22,705 bases of DNA from a virus: IMG/VR virus record IMGVR_UViG_3300017917_000504, positions 1 through 22,705 of that record. The stretch is one strand, 5' to 3'. The first letter of the stretch is position 1. Each line of letters opens with the position of its first letter. The position numbers were made by a program, and so were the translations under genes. This document shows, in pieces, positions 1 to 7,429 of the stretch. A model generated the notes under the pieces. That model ran no database searches, was not told where the DNA came from, and saw only the letters and a list, made by a program, of their open reading frames with translations.

Positions 1-453
1 ACTGAAGAAGTAAAACAATTATCTGCCAGTGAGCAGAAAAAAGAAGATTGGATGAACGCTAAGTGGCGTCCAATGATGGGTTGGATGTACATGGCTGTAT
101 GTACCGCTGACTTTATAGTATTCCCTGTATTATGGAGTTTAGTTCATACTGTTTTACATACAGGACAATACACGCAATGGCAACCATTGACTCTACAAGG
201 CGCTGGATTATTCCATATTGCCATGGGTGCTGTGTTAGGTTTAGCTGCATTTGGCCGCACACAAGAAAAAATTGCCGGTGCAAACAACGGTGGCTTACAA
301 CCTACATCACAGAGTGTGACCACAACATTTGGCACACCATCCGCGCCAAGTTTTGGTAGTCCAGCACCAGCATTTGGATCAGCACCAGCTGCTCCAGCGT
401 TTGGTAGCACTAAACCAGCAGGACCAGCGCCACAAGCGTTCCCTGCACTTTAA
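1..453 (+). CDS. Holin-like membrane protein (5' end outside window)
   Basis: The frame is open from the first base, so the true start lies upstream; 150 residues are visible. A charged stretch leads into two hydrophobic segments, roughly residues 22-43 and 63-82. The second contains PLTLQGAGLFHIAMGAVLG followed by GRTQEKIAG, a pattern I associate with three-TM holin-like proteins of environmental T4-like phages. A holin would permeabilise the inner membrane to time lysis. The last third is low-complexity Ala/Pro/Ser with four Phe-Gly dipeptides, probably disordered and on one face of the membrane. The next gene, a small secreted protein, follows after 9 bases and may share the transcript and a lysis or envelope role. 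The membrane assignment is firm; the holin name rests on remembered family resemblance. Confidence 0.6.
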   Translation, partial: TEEVKQLSASEQKKEDWMNAKWRPMMGWMYMAVCTADFIVFPVLWSLVHTVLHTGQYTQWQPLTLQGAGLFHIAMGAVLGLAAFGRTQEKIAGANNGGLQPTSQSVTTTFGTPSAPSFGSPAPAFGSAPAAPAFGSTKPAGPAPQAFPAL

Positions 454-462
454 GGAGATAGT

Positions 463-678
463 ATGAGATTGTTTAATTTTATAGCATGGACTGGTATTGC
501 TATTGCAGTAGCCTTAGTAGCACAACCTGCACAGGCAGAAGCAGTAGTTAAAAAGGTTTGCCGTCCAGATCCTAAAACTAAAAAAGAAGTCTGCAAAAAT
601 GTTAAGACACACAAAAAGTTAGAAGGCACAAAGGTTCCAGAAAAGGCACCAGCAAAGCCGCAACAAAAGAAGAAGTAA
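463..678 (+). CDS. Small secreted Lys-rich protein
   Basis: A 71-residue protein with a clear Sec signal peptide: MRLF, a hydrophobic core (about residues 5-20) and an Ala-x-Ala site (AQA before EA) near residue 25. The mature part is about 46 residues, very rich in Lys, with two cysteines (VCRPD and VCKN) that could form a disulfide in the periplasm, and a Pro/Lys tail. There is no lipobox, so it is not an evident outer spanin lipoprotein. A good Shine-Dalgarno (AAGGAG, 452-457) fixes the ATG. It sits between a holin-like gene and a strong terminator, so it is probably the last gene of a lysis or envelope unit. Function unknown; a cationic periplasmic peptide acting on the envelope is only a guess. 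Confidence 0.6.
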   Translation: MRLFNFIAWTGIAIAVALVAQPAQAEAVVKKVCRPDPKTKKEVCKNVKTHKKLEGTKVPEKAPAKPQQKKK

Positions 679-681
679 AAG

Positions 682-710
682 TTGTAAACCTCAGCAACAG
701 GTAGTATAAT
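682..710 (+). promoter_or_regulatory. Sigma70-like promoter for the dnaJ gene
   Basis: TTGTAA (682-687), a 17-base spacer and a perfect TATAAT (705-710). Transcription would begin near 717, about 23 bases before the dnaJ ATG. The -10 box lies in the loop of the terminator hairpin, so promoter and terminator share the same bases. Confidence 0.6.
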
Positions 711-732
711 TACTATTACCTGTTGCTTTTTT
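693..732 (+). terminator. Rho-independent terminator
   Basis: Perfect 11-bp stem (AGCAACAGGTA at 693-703 with TACCTGTTGCT at 717-727) followed by a run of T through 732. It ends the holin / secreted-protein unit. The loop contains TATAAT. Confidence 0.9.
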
Positions 733-739
733 ATTCACT

Positions 740-1534
740 ATGCAAGACCATTATAAAGTATTAGGCGTTGATCGCAACGCTAGTCCAGATGCTATTAAAA
801 AGGCTTATCGTAAACTGGCCAGTTTATACCACCCCGACAAAGAAGGTGGTAGCAAAACTAAATTCCAGGAAGTCGAAGCCGCATACCGCACACTGTCGGA
901 TCCTAACCTACGAGCACAGTATGATAACCCTAACCCATTTGGGGGACAACCCGGGTTTGGTGGATTTAGGCAACAAGAATTCGATCTTGATAGTATATTC
1001 AGTATGTTTGGTGCTAGATTTCAACATCCAGGATTTCAAGCCAGACAGCGAGCACAAATGCAATTATGGGTCACTATACAAGATGTAGCTCGTGGTGGTC
1101 CAAGAACTATTACTGTAGGAACTCAACATGGCACACAAGCAGTTGAGATCGAAATACCTAAAGGTATTGATGACGGCGATTCAATACAATATCCAAACAT
1201 AGGTCCAGGAGGAATGGATTTAATTGTCACGTTTAGAATTCATCCTAATCCAAAATATCATCGCAGTGGTCAAAATATTATCATGGAACAAAATGTTAGT
1301 ATTTGGGATTTGATACTTGGCAGTGAAATTACTATAACAGATTTATTAAGTAATCAATTACAATTAACTATTCCGCCAGGAACACAACCCGGAACTCTTC
1401 TTAGAATGAGAGAACGTGGTATGCCTCATCGTTCAGGACCAACAGGAGATTTGCTAGTAAAAATACAGGCTACTATTCCAAAAACAATTGCCCCAGAAAT
1501 ATTAGAGGCTATTGAGAAAAATAGAAGCCAATAA
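740..1534 (+). CDS. DnaJ/CbpA-type J-domain co-chaperone
   Basis: A 264-residue Hsp40. The J domain spans residues 3-65 (DHYKVLGVDRNAS) with the essential HPD motif at 31-33, which stimulates DnaK ATPase. A Gly/Phe-rich linker (about 66-85) and a C-terminal beta-rich substrate-binding region follow. There is no Cys-rich zinc finger, so the architecture is CbpA/type-B like. It would work with host DnaK, since no DnaK is seen here. The ATG at 740 begins directly before the J domain and lacks a clear Shine-Dalgarno; the transcript from the promoter at 682-710 would have only a short leader. The next gene, after 63 bases, is a ClpA-type unfoldase, suggesting a joint effect on host or phage protein quality control. 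The J-domain call is secure. Confidence 0.9.
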   Translation: MQDHYKVLGVDRNASPDAIKKAYRKLASLYHPDKEGGSKTKFQEVEAAYRTLSDPNLRAQYDNPNPFGGQPGFGGFRQQEFDLDSIFSMFGARFQHPGFQARQRAQMQLWVTIQDVARGGPRTITVGTQHGTQAVEIEIPKGIDDGDSIQYPNIGPGGMDLIVTFRIHPNPKYHRSGQNIIMEQNVSIWDLILGSEITITDLLSNQLQLTIPPGTQPGTLLRMRERGMPHRSGPTGDLLVKIQATIPKTIAPEILEAIEKNRSQ

Positions 1535-1537
1535 TCG

Positions 1538-1566
1538 TTGTTTAATTTGTACCAATACTATATACT
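1538..1566 (+). promoter_or_regulatory. Sigma70-like promoter for the clpA-like gene
   Basis: TTGTTT (1538-1543), 17-base spacer, TATACT (1561-1566). It lies in the 63-base gap before the unfoldase ATG. The -35 match is weak (3 of 6), the -10 match good (5 of 6). Confidence 0.45.
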
Positions 1567-1597
1567 TGTAGTAAGATTTTTATAACTAAAAGGCCTT

Positions 1598-3883
1598 ATG
1601 CAAAACAATCCAGAAATTGAACAGATTATTGAATCTGCGGTTAAAATAGCTCGTACCAAACAACATGAATATGTTCTTACCGAACATGTGCTTTTAGCCA
1701 TGATTCAGCATATTCCGTTTCGTAAAGTTTTAGAAAAATTTGGAACAGATTTAGAATTACTTGAATCAGAACTTGACAGCTATCTTGATAATTTGCACAG
1801 TCTAGTTAAACCTAATAAAGATGTGCAACCTCGTAAAACCAATGCACTTGAAAGAACTTTCAATCGTGCATTAACTCAAGTATTGTTTACTGGCCGTAGA
1901 ACTATTACAGTATTAGATTTGTATTTGGCTATGATGTCAGAAACTAACAGCCATGCACACTACTATTTGTTAAAGTATGGAATTAAAAAATCTGAGTTTG
2001 CTGAGTTTTATCAGAAACATTATAATCATGCTGATGTAAAAATTTCTGATCAACAAGCTAATGAAATATTAGAAGAACATTGTACAAATCTTACCGCTTT
2101 AGCTAGAGACAATAAACTAGAACCAATGATTGGTCGTAGTACAGAGTTAGAAGAAATGATTGCTGTGTTAGCACGTCGCTTTAAGGCCAACGTGTTAATG
2201 GTCGGCGATCCTGGTGTAGGTAAAACTGCTATTGTCGAAGGCCTAGCACAAGAAATTATGGCTGGCCGTGTTCCTGAATTCCTTAAAGGACACGAAGTAT
2301 GGGGACTTGAAATTGGATCACTGTTAGCAGGATCCAAGTATCGCGGCGAGTTTGAAGAAAAGTTTAAACAAGTTATCACTGCACTAGAGTCTAAAAAGAA
2401 ATGCATTTTGTTTGTTGACGAAGCTCACACGATGAAAGGTGCTGGAACTTCTAGCAACAGTACACTAGACTTTGCCAATATGTTAAAGCCGGCTATTACT
2501 AAAGGTAATTTAAAAGTAGTAGCGTCAACTACTTGGGAAGAGTACTACGAATCGTTTGAAAAAGATCGCGCACTAATGCGTCGTTTTTATCGTGTTGCTG
2601 TAGATGAACCCGATGCAGAAACTACAGAACAAATTTTAATTGGATTAAGTCCACGTTTAGAACAGTTCCACAATGTCTTAATCGAAACAGAAGCTATTAC
2701 GGCTGCTGTAGACTTGGCCAATCGTTATATTCACGATCGTAAGAATCCAGACAAGTCAATTGATTTAATTGATGCGGCATCGGCACGTGAGCGTGTACAG
2801 GACAAAGGTCTTACTACAATTACTAAAGATTTGATTATGGCGCAGTTAAGTCGTGTCACCGGAGTTCCGTTAGATCGACTACAAAACGAGCGTAGCACAA
2901 AGATTGTAGAACTAGAATCAAATATTAAACAAAAGCTCTATGGACAAGACGAAGCAGTTGATGCGGTGTTAGAGCGTGTTTATATTAACTTCTCTGGCAT
3001 CGGCAACGAGAAAAAACCTGTTGCTAGTTTCTTATTCTTAGGACCTACAGGAACAGGTAAAACAGAACTTGCTAAATTACTTGCTACAAATCTAGACATG
3101 AAATTGTTAAAGTATGACATGTCAGAATATCAAGAGAAGCATACAGTATCTAGTTTAATCGGTGCTCCTCCTGGATATGTTGGCTTTGAAGATGGTAATG
3201 TGGGTGGCGGCAAACTTATTAGTGATGTTAGTAAGAACCCATTTTGCATACTGTTATTTGACGAAATTGAAAAAGCACACCCAGACGTTATTAACATTAT
3301 GCTACAAATGTTAGACGAAGCACGTATTACAAGTGCTAATGGCAAGTCAGTGGACTTAAAGAACGCTATTATTATCATGACTTCAAATTTAGGTGCTCGA
3401 GATAACGAATCTAATAATATCGGTTTTGGACAAAGTTTAGAAAAAACTGGTAGTGAAGACAAAGCAATGAAGGAGTTTTTTAAACCTGAACTACGTAATC
3501 GTATCGATCGAATTTGTAAATTTAATAAACTTGACAAACTTGCTATCAAGAAAATTGTTATTAAATTTATCGACGAGTTGCAAACTAGTTTAACTGCTAA
3601 GGGAATTAAATTAACATTAACCGAATCAGTGATTGATATGCTGGCTGAAAAAGGATATGATCCTAAAATGGGTGCTCGTCCACTTGGTCGCAAAATTGAT
3701 GAATTAATTCGTGTTCCGTTAAGTAAAAAAATCTTATTTGATAGATTAACAGACTGCACAATTCATGCTATTATGAAAGATGATAACGTTGATTTTATGA
3801 TTGAAACGCCAGAACCAAAAGTATTACCAACAGTCAACGAAGACGGGTACATTGTCCTTGATCAATTCAAACCTAAAATTTAA
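1598..3883 (+). CDS. clpA: ClpA-type AAA+ protein unfoldase
   Basis: 761 residues, close to the size of E. coli ClpA (758). An N-terminal Clp-N double repeat (about 1-145) is followed by two AAA+ modules. D1 has Walker A GDPGVGKT at 203-210 and Walker B with DE at 274-275. D2 has Walker A GPTGTGKT at 482-489 and Walker B with DE at 555-556. There is no ClpB-type coiled-coil middle domain. In D2 the tripeptide IGF sits at 608-610, where ClpA carries its ClpP-docking IGL/IGF loop, so the protein looks able to dock on host ClpP. It would unfold substrates by ATP hydrolysis in the cytoplasm. No ClpP or ClpS gene is visible. All catalytic motifs are intact, so this is not a decaying gene. It follows the DnaJ gene and overlaps the start of the next frame. 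Confidence 0.92.
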   Translation: MQNNPEIEQIIESAVKIARTKQHEYVLTEHVLLAMIQHIPFRKVLEKFGTDLELLESELDSYLDNLHSLVKPNKDVQPRKTNALERTFNRALTQVLFTGRRTITVLDLYLAMMSETNSHAHYYLLKYGIKKSEFAEFYQKHYNHADVKISDQQANEILEEHCTNLTALARDNKLEPMIGRSTELEEMIAVLARRFKANVLMVGDPGVGKTAIVEGLAQEIMAGRVPEFLKGHEVWGLEIGSLLAGSKYRGEFEEKFKQVITALESKKKCILFVDEAHTMKGAGTSSNSTLDFANMLKPAITKGNLKVVASTTWEEYYESFEKDRALMRRFYRVAVDEPDAETTEQILIGLSPRLEQFHNVLIETEAITAAVDLANRYIHDRKNPDKSIDLIDAASARERVQDKGLTTITKDLIMAQLSRVTGVPLDRLQNERSTKIVELESNIKQKLYGQDEAVDAVLERVYINFSGIGNEKKPVASFLFLGPTGTGKTELAKLLATNLDMKLLKYDMSEYQEKHTVSSLIGAPPGYVGFEDGNVGGGKLISDVSKNPFCILLFDEIEKAHPDVINIMLQMLDEARITSANGKSVDLKNAIIIMTSNLGARDNESNNIGFGQSLEKTGSEDKAMKEFFKPELRNRIDRICKFNKLDKLAIKKIVIKFIDELQTSLTAKGIKLTLTESVIDMLAEKGYDPKMGARPLGRKIDELIRVPLSKKILFDRLTDCTIHAIMKDDNVDFMIETPEPKVLPTVNEDGYIVLDQFKPKI

Positions 3884-4556
3884 ACCTGTTAATAAAGATC
3901 GATTATTTTACGATCGTTATCAATACTGCTTGGGATTTTATTTGCGTGAAGTTAGTTGCTTACGCGATTTAAATCACCAGCATATTGATATTATTATTGA
4001 ACGTCGACGTCAGTGGCGACAAATGAGTATAGGCCAATGGGGGCTAGGTACTAAAAGAAATATTTTAGCACATCGTACCAGAGAAATCGCCGACGATACT
4101 GTGGCTAATTTACACACCTTAACTGATGTGCTATTGCGTAGCCGTGTAGATTTTAAACTAGTCACTAGTGTGTGTACGGCGTGGATTTACACCAACGATT
4201 TAAGTTTATTCGAAACTGTAGATCAATTAGATTTTATCTTAGAAAAAAACTATACCGAAGCAGTAATAACACGTCCTAAAGATACTATTAAATTACGACA
4301 CCCTAAGCATTCAAATCGTGCTTATTTGGCAAATGTAAAATTAACCGCAGAAGAAAAGAAAAATCTTAACAATTTTTTTGACAACCAATTAGGGCATGTT
4401 AGAATTAGCCCTAGCTTACAGACGTTTTTTGAAGGGTCATTTCATCGTACACAAGAGTATTTCTTTTTTGATTATACTGGTGATAGTTGGTTATTAATGC
4501 TGAACTTAATTCGCCCGGGTCTAGTAAGAAAGACGTTGGACATAATTGCTAGGTAA
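3858..4556 (+). CDS. Conserved phage protein, unknown function
   Basis: An open frame rich in aromatic and basic residues, whose convincing part begins around FKPVNKDRLFYDRYQYCLGF. No ATG exists near that point. I place the start at a TTG (3858) inside the last codons of the clpA-like gene (overlap 26 bases); another TTG lies at 3852, and a longer in-frame TTG at 3801 would add residues that look like clpA read out of frame. The product (about 232 residues) has an Arg-rich segment (IIERRRQWR), no membrane segment and no motif I recognise. The C-terminus contains EYFFFDYTGDSWLLMLNLI, suggesting a folded globular domain. Overlap implies coupling to clpA translation. Gene existence is well supported; start and role are not. 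Confidence 0.6.
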   Translation: MINSNLKFKPVNKDRLFYDRYQYCLGFYLREVSCLRDLNHQHIDIIIERRRQWRQMSIGQWGLGTKRNILAHRTREIADDTVANLHTLTDVLLRSRVDFKLVTSVCTAWIYTNDLSLFETVDQLDFILEKNYTEAVITRPKDTIKLRHPKHSNRAYLANVKLTAEEKKNLNNFFDNQLGHVRISPSLQTFFEGSFHRTQEYFFFDYTGDSWLLMLNLIRPGLVRKTLDIIAR

Positions 4557-4559
4557 ATA
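4552..4559 (+). promoter_or_regulatory. T4-late-like promoter box
   Basis: GGTAAATA, resembling the T4-like late -10 element (TATAAATA and relatives). It overlaps the preceding stop codon and ends 7 bases before the ATG at 4567, which has no Shine-Dalgarno at normal distance. Confidence 0.35.
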
Positions 4560-4566
4560 ATACACT

Positions 4567-4761
4567 ATGGCAAAAATTAACGAACAAACCCTTGTTATCA
4601 CACTTAGTCAGCTGGTTAAAGATGATAGTCCTACCGTGGAAATATTGGCTCCGGATGTTGTAGCTCAATTAGAAGCTGTAGTAGCAGAATTAGCTGGTGC
4701 TGGCATTATAGTAGAGATTCTCAGTGTTCCAGGCACAATGGTAGAGCTTAAAAAAACATGA
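4567..4761 (+). CDS. Small conserved-looking protein, unknown function
   Basis: 64 residues, MAKINEQTLVITLSQLVKD, with an amphipathic helix (VVAQLEAVVAELAGAG) and a final beta-like strand (IIVEILSVPGTMVEL). No Cys, no membrane segment, no signal peptide. A TAAATA box lies just upstream and no Shine-Dalgarno is visible. The stop overlaps the ATG of the next gene (ATGA), so the two are probably translationally coupled. The coupling and late-type box suggest a small late or virion-related protein; I do not recognise the family. Confidence 0.55.
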   Translation: MAKINEQTLVITLSQLVKDDSPTVEILAPDVVAQLEAVVAELAGAGIIVEILSVPGTMVELKKT

Positions 4762-5123
4762 CCTTAAACGAATTATACTTACTAAACCGCACTGTTTATG
4801 GCTCTGCGTCAGGCAATTACGACGGTAGTAGCCAAGACTTTTTTGGAGACCCTGTGCGTGCTGCAAACTACTATGGTGGTCAAGGCGCAATTCAAACCGT
4901 GACTATTCGTATCAGTGGATTCGTAGGTAATATTAAAATTCAAGGCACTTTAAATGATCAACCTAGCATTCAAGCTGCTTGGTTTGATTTAGAAGAACTT
5001 AATAGTCCATCTCCAAGTACAGCAGTCGATGGGCGCACTATTGTTGGAAACTTTACATTTTTAAGAGCTAAAGTCACTGGGTTTGACGGCGGCATTATTG
5101 ATTCAATCATTGAAGCATTCTAA
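4758..5123 (+). CDS. Probable small beta-rich virion protein
   Basis: 121 residues that begin with the ATGA overlap to the previous gene. After a short helical start (TLNELYLLNRTVYGS) the sequence alternates like a beta-sandwich: QTVTIRISGFVGNIKIQGTL, then AAWFDLEEL, and near the end NFTFLRAKVTGFDGGIIDSI. I associate this IQGTL / AWFDL / FLRAKVTGF pattern with small head, neck or fibre accessory proteins of marine T4-like phages, but no specific gene can be assigned. It has no membrane or signal segment. Neighbours on both sides are also small and possibly structural. The structural role is an inference from the fold pattern. Confidence 0.55.
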   Translation: MTLNELYLLNRTVYGSASGNYDGSSQDFFGDPVRAANYYGGQGAIQTVTIRISGFVGNIKIQGTLNDQPSIQAAWFDLEELNSPSPSTAVDGRTIVGNFTFLRAKVTGFDGGIIDSIIEAF

Positions 5124-5124
5124 A

Positions 5125-5143
5125 ATTTAATTAGATTTAATTA
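5125..5143 (+). repeat. Tandem AT-rich 9-mer before the 5143 gene
   Basis: ATTTAATTA at 5125-5133 and again at 5135-5143, one base apart (10-base period), the second copy running into the ATG. It replaces a Shine-Dalgarno. It may be an A/T-rich regulatory site, or simply base composition. Confidence 0.35.
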
Positions 5144-5580
5144 TGAAAAATACTGTAGCATTTTCTTGCGAAATCGGCACCACCGATGCATCAGCTCCAT
5201 TAGGTATGGAAATTTGGATCGACGATCAGAAAATTTTTGATGTTGATCATGTTGATTCTGTTGTTAAGTGTGATTCTTTTATCGATGACGATGATGGCGA
5301 TCATGAGTTAAAATTTGTAATGAAAAACAAGACAATTGATCATACTCAAATAGATGAAGATGGGCAGATATTAAAAGATGCTTGTTTGACTGTAAGCAAT
5401 GTAACCTTTGACGATATTAAACTAGGGCATACATTTATAGAACAAACAAATTATACCCATGATTTTAACGGTACTCAAGATAAAGTTACAGATAAATTCT
5501 ACGGTGCAATGGGCTGTAACGGCACTGTAAGTCTTAAATTTAGTACTCCGATATACCTCTGGCTCTTAGAGCACATGTAG
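5143..5580 (+). CDS. Conserved phage protein, predicted beta-rich, acidic
   Basis: 145 residues, strongly acidic, with the run DSFIDDDDGDHELKFVMKNK in the first half and repeated beta-strand patterns (MEIWIDDQKIFDVDHV, LTVSNVTFDDIKL). The end, GCNGTVSLKFSTPIYLWLLE, resembles conserved C-termini I remember from uncharacterised proteins of T4-like environmental phages. Asp clusters and the sandwich-like pattern would fit a carbohydrate- or metal-binding module, but no catalytic motif is visible. No signal peptide or membrane segment. The ATG lacks a Shine-Dalgarno. A virion or adsorption-related role is only suggested by the neighbouring 4758 gene. Confidence 0.5.
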   Translation: MKNTVAFSCEIGTTDASAPLGMEIWIDDQKIFDVDHVDSVVKCDSFIDDDDGDHELKFVMKNKTIDHTQIDEDGQILKDACLTVSNVTFDDIKLGHTFIEQTNYTHDFNGTQDKVTDKFYGAMGCNGTVSLKFSTPIYLWLLEHM

Positions 5581-5581
5581 C

Positions 5582-5589
5582 CATAAATA
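5582..5589 (+). promoter_or_regulatory. T4-late-like promoter box
   Basis: CATAAATA, 5 bases before the ATG at 5595. It is the closest match in the window to the T4 late element TATAAATA. No Shine-Dalgarno lies between the box and the ATG. Confidence 0.45.
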
Positions 5590-5594
5590 TTACA

Positions 5595-6374
5595 ATGAAC
5601 ATTATCGTTGTATATCCTGGGCGTTTTCACCCTTTTCACCGCGGACACATGGCTAGCTATGATTGGCTAACTGGTAAGTTTGGCGACGGTGTTTATATCG
5701 CAACAAGTAATGTTCAAAACGAAACTGATAGTCCGTTTAGTTATGCAGACAAAGTTAAAATGATGACTAAGTTAGGTATTCCGGCTGGTCACATTGTGCA
5801 AACTAAAAATCCATATCAAGTTAAAGAAATAACCGACAGCTTGACTCCAGAAGAAAAAGCCACTACAGCATTGGTGTTTGCAGTTAGTGCCAAAGATGCA
5901 GAACGTTTTAGTTTCAAACCTAAAAAGAATGGTGAGCCTAGTTATTTGCAACCGTTGCCAGAAAATCTCAAACAACTTAAACCAATGAATAAAGCAGGTT
6001 ATGTAGTTATAACTCCTACTGTTAATTTTAAGGTTAAAGGTGCAGATGCAAACAGTGCCAGTCAAATACGCAAATTGTACCAAGACGGCAACGATCAAGA
6101 TCGTTCAAATATTATTACTGATTTGTATGGCGAGCCCGATGCAGCTATTAAAGAAATATTTGATCAAAAACTAGGAACAACACCAGAAACAATCATACAA
6201 TACGGAACACCTATTATTGACGGTGGTGAAGCAAAAGTAAATGTTATGAGAGAAAGCCGAGTTAACCGTACTAAAGTTCGCGAACTACAAGAATGTATCC
6301 AAGCAGTTAGAAAACAAATTGAAGAAGCAAAACGTATCAACGCTGACTACATCGACGAAAAAAATAGTCGCTAG
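5595..6374 (+). CDS. HxGH-family nucleotidyltransferase (NMNAT/cytidylyltransferase-like)
   Basis: 259 residues. The N-terminus reads MNIIVVYPGRFHPFHRGH, the strand-loop-helix with an HxGH motif at residues 15-18 that defines the nucleotidylyl/cytidylyltransferase superfamily. The second signature, SASQIR, corresponds to the ISSTxxR motif that binds the nucleotide phosphates. The family joins an NTP to a phosphorylated partner such as NMN, phosphopantetheine or a phospho-alcohol; the substrate cannot be read from the sequence, though NMN adenylyltransferase is a reasonable candidate. A C-terminal extension of about 75 residues is helical and charged (RVNRTKVRELQECIQAVRKQ), probably coiled-coil. 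A TAAATA box sits directly before the ATG. Superfamily is secure; substrate is open. Confidence 0.8.
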   Translation: MNIIVVYPGRFHPFHRGHMASYDWLTGKFGDGVYIATSNVQNETDSPFSYADKVKMMTKLGIPAGHIVQTKNPYQVKEITDSLTPEEKATTALVFAVSAKDAERFSFKPKKNGEPSYLQPLPENLKQLKPMNKAGYVVITPTVNFKVKGADANSASQIRKLYQDGNDQDRSNIITDLYGEPDAAIKEIFDQKLGTTPETIIQYGTPIIDGGEAKVNVMRESRVNRTKVRELQECIQAVRKQIEEAKRINADYIDEKNSR

Positions 6375-6384
6375 TCTAATCACG

Positions 6385-6392
6385 ATTAAATA
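6385..6392 (+). promoter_or_regulatory. Possible late-type promoter box with inverted repeat
   Basis: ATTAAATA, 27 bases before the ATG at 6420, so unlike the other boxes it leaves room for a leader with a Shine-Dalgarno (AAGGAA near 6410). It overlaps the inverted repeat TAATC-ac-GATTA (6377-6388). Confidence 0.35.
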
Positions 6393-6419
6393 TTCCACAA
6401 CTTAACAATAAGGAAAAAC

Positions 6420-7376
6420 ATGGCTGACGCACAACCAACCGCACAAACACCTGCTGAGGGCGCAAACCCTGGGCAACAGCAAATTCAAGTTAATATTGAC
6501 TATTTAAAAACTACCCGTGTACACATCTGTATGCCATGTTATGGCGGTATGTTAACTGAATCAACGTTTATGAGTTATATCAAATGGTCCAACGCTGCTC
6601 GTCAGTTAGGCTTGGACTGGACTATGGAAACAATGACTAACGAGTCATTGATTAGCCGCGCTCGTAATACACTCACAGCAAAATTCTTACACAATAAAGA
6701 TTCCACACACTTAATGTTTATTGATGCTGACATTGGCTGGGAGCCATGGCACTTGTTGGTTATGTTAAATGCTGACAAAGACGTTATTGGCGGATTATAT
6801 CCAATGAAATCACTACCAGTTAAATGGTGTGTTAACGGTTTTGAAGGTGCACGCGAAGAAGGTCCACTGCAAGAAGTATCAAAAACTGGCACAGGCTTTA
6901 TGTTGATCAAGCGTCATGTATTTGAGAAATTAAATGCTCACCCTGCAACCAAGCCATTTATGAATGACATCGGCTTGCCAGAAGAATTAAACCCCTACAT
7001 GAAAACTTACTTTGACACAGCAGTTCGTGAAAACCGCTACTACAGTGAGGACTGGACATTCTGCGAAAACTGGCGTGATCTAGGTGGTGATGTTTGGGTA
7101 GACAAGCGTGTATTGTTGCGCCATACAGGTACTTACGTATTTGACTTCCAAGCACAGGATCAACTGTATCGCGACTTGCATACATTGGCATTACAAAATA
7201 ATGCTGCGTTAGGCAATGTAGTTGGTGCACCAGCACAATCTCAACCACAACCAGCGCAACCTGTCACAACAGTAGCTCCAGAGCAACCAAAGCCTGTAGC
7301 AAAAGTATTGGCTAAAAGCAAGCGTGCAGAGCCTGTAAAATCTGCTCCTGCTAAAGCAAAAGCTAAAAAGAAGTAA
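6420..7376 (+). CDS. GT-A-type glycosyltransferase
   Basis: 318 residues. A disordered, Gln/Pro-rich head (1-30) is followed by a GT-A-like fold: VHICMPCYGGM as the first strand, NESLISRARNTL, then LMFIDADIGWEP with the metal-binding DAD at 102-104, and the segment KDVIGGLYPMK. The later VSKTGTGFMLIKRHVF and SEDWTFCENW look like acceptor and catalytic loops, and LLRHTG may supply a metal-binding His. It would transfer a sugar from a nucleotide-sugar; possible acceptors are phage DNA bases, virion proteins or host surface glycans. The last 35 residues are Lys/Ala/Pro-rich and cationic, which could hold the enzyme on DNA. A Shine-Dalgarno (AAGGAA) precedes the ATG and a terminator follows the stop. 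Fold call good; substrate unknown. Confidence 0.75.
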   Translation: MADAQPTAQTPAEGANPGQQQIQVNIDYLKTTRVHICMPCYGGMLTESTFMSYIKWSNAARQLGLDWTMETMTNESLISRARNTLTAKFLHNKDSTHLMFIDADIGWEPWHLLVMLNADKDVIGGLYPMKSLPVKWCVNGFEGAREEGPLQEVSKTGTGFMLIKRHVFEKLNAHPATKPFMNDIGLPEELNPYMKTYFDTAVRENRYYSEDWTFCENWRDLGGDVWVDKRVLLRHTGTYVFDFQAQDQLYRDLHTLALQNNAALGNVVGAPAQSQPQPAQPVTTVAPEQPKPVAKVLAKSKRAEPVKSAPAKAKAKKK

Positions 7377-7397
7377 TTAAACTATGTACTAATAACA

Positions 7398-7425
7398 AGA
7401 GCCGCTTTGACAGCGGCTTTTGTTT
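7398..7425 (+). terminator. Rho-independent terminator
   Basis: GCCGCT (7401-7406) pairs with AGCGGC (7412-7417) across a 5-base loop; the stem extends outward through A/U and G/U pairs and is followed by TTTTGTTT. It separates the glycosyltransferase unit from the large cassette. Confidence 0.85.
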
Positions 7426-7429
7426 ATCC

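Noticed and set aside
3130-3759. 209-codon open frame on the minus strand
   Set aside because: It lies entirely inside the well-supported clpA-like gene and its translation has no recognisable motif; an antisense shadow.
3801-3857. TTG start at 3801 for the gene ending at 4556
   Set aside because: The added residues are the out-of-frame reading of the clpA-like 3' end and look low in complexity; a later TTG is more likely, though this remains uncertain.
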